Below, in pieces: positions 26,922 to 27,305 of a stretch of DNA of 27,305 nucleotides. Within the stretch, counting starts at the first letter, position 1. Every line of letters starts with the position of its first letter. Below the pieces are notes generated by a model that was not told the origin of the DNA, did not search any database, and saw nothing but the letters and a program-made list of their open reading frames with translations. Both the position numbers and the translations under genes were made by a program. Origin of the DNA: JBBAGE01 sp041655055 (GTDB taxonomy: Bacteria > Pseudomonadota > Alphaproteobacteria > Rhodobacterales > Rhodobacteraceae); the NCBI GenBank assembly GCA_041655055.1, contig JBBAGE010000012.1, positions 1-27,305 on the forward strand. The letters run 5' to 3'.

Positions 26922-27305
26922 ATGGAAATGACCGGAAGCCGCCTTATTGCGGCGGATCGCGCGACGATTTGGGCGCATCTTAACGATGCGGAAACGCTGA
27001 AAGCCTGTGTCCCGGGCTGTCAGGAAATGACGGGCACGCCCGAAGATGGCTTTGAGGCCGTCGTCAAACAAAAGGTCGGGCCGGTGCAGGCAACCTTCAA
27101 GGGCAAGGTCACGCTCAGCGATGTGGTCGAGGGCGAAAGCTATCGCATCACCGGCGAAGGCACGGGCGGCGTGGCCGGTTTTGCCAAAGGCGGCGCGCAT
27201 GTCGTGCTCAGCCCCGCGGATGAGGGCACATTGCTTACCTATGAGGTCGAAGCCAAGGTCGGCGGCAAGATCGCACAGCTTGGATCGCGGCTGATCAGCG
27301 GCTTT
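26922..27305 (+). CDS. coxG: CoxG family protein (CO dehydrogenase subunit G-like), 3' end beyond window
   Basis: The first 128 codons of an SRPBCC-fold protein are seen, open to the window edge. LNDAETLKACVPGCQEM, KVGPVQATFKGKVTLSD, GTGGVAGFAKGGA and YEVEAKVGGKIAQLGSRLI match the CoxG/carbon monoxide dehydrogenase subunit G family closely. In CO-oxidising bacteria CoxG helps recruit or mature the molybdenum enzyme CoxLMS at the membrane; many Rhodobacterales carry form II cox-like genes that may not oxidise CO. The ATG at 26922 is chosen because MEMTGSRLIAA is the family start; an ATG two codons later is possible. It begins 60 bp after pccR on the same strand. The C-terminal tail, including any membrane anchor, is outside the window. 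Confidence 0.9.
   Translation, partial: MEMTGSRLIAADRATIWAHLNDAETLKACVPGCQEMTGTPEDGFEAVVKQKVGPVQATFKGKVTLSDVVEGESYRITGEGTGGVAGFAKGGAHVVLSPADEGTLLTYEVEAKVGGKIAQLGSRLISGF

Overview
The window looks like chromosomal core sequence from an alphaproteobacterium of the Rhodobacterales/Rhodobacteraceae (Roseobacter-Rhodobacter) type. The DNA is GC-rich with GC-ending codons. The assignment rests on gene order: perM-hdaA-ppk-ppx, proS-lolC-lolD, and a pccB/pccA/mcmA propionate locus beside a PccR-type regulator. The single-copy proteins also read as typical for this group. I see no rRNA, tRNA, insertion sequence, phage gene or CRISPR array.

Layout. 1-839 (+): the 3' end of an aspartate aminotransferase and an overlapping conserved hypothetical. 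840-2186 (-): a MATE exporter, divergent from parE (2301-4256, +) across a short region with a 16-bp perfect palindrome and a good promoter. 4326-4760 (+): a small secreted Cys-rich protein. 4761-8592 (-): proS, lolC/E, lolD and a lipoprotein c-type cytochrome, probably one transcription direction. 8738-14421 (+): perM-like AI-2E family protein, hdaA, ppk and ppx, linking DnaA inactivation to polyphosphate metabolism. 14418-16490 (-): a TerB/DnaJ co-chaperone, an EEP-fold hydrolase and a small secreted protein.

16587-24191 is the propionyl-CoA to succinyl-CoA locus: mcmA (-), a divergent DUF4174 protein (+), pccA (-), a glycine-zipper lipoprotein (-), a 325-nt gene-free hairpin-rich stretch, an unknown 114-aa protein (-) and pccB (-). 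Then come a Bcr/CflA-type MFS exporter (+), the short-chain acyl-CoA regulator pccR (+) and the start of coxG (+, runs off the end). Propionyl-CoA is carboxylated by PccAB and rearranged by McmA. The epimerase needed between them is not in the window.

I did not find an obviously novel multi-gene system. The best leads are small. TTGC-N9-GCAAA repeats lie upstream of pccB, and related TTGCAA sites lie in the pccR promoter; together they look like PccR operators. The 325-nt region inside the pcc locus could form mutually exclusive RNA pairings. Others are a perfect palindrome next to the parE promoter, a probable leaderless promoter for the DnaJ gene, and a hairpin that hides the ribosome binding site of the secreted protein at 4326.
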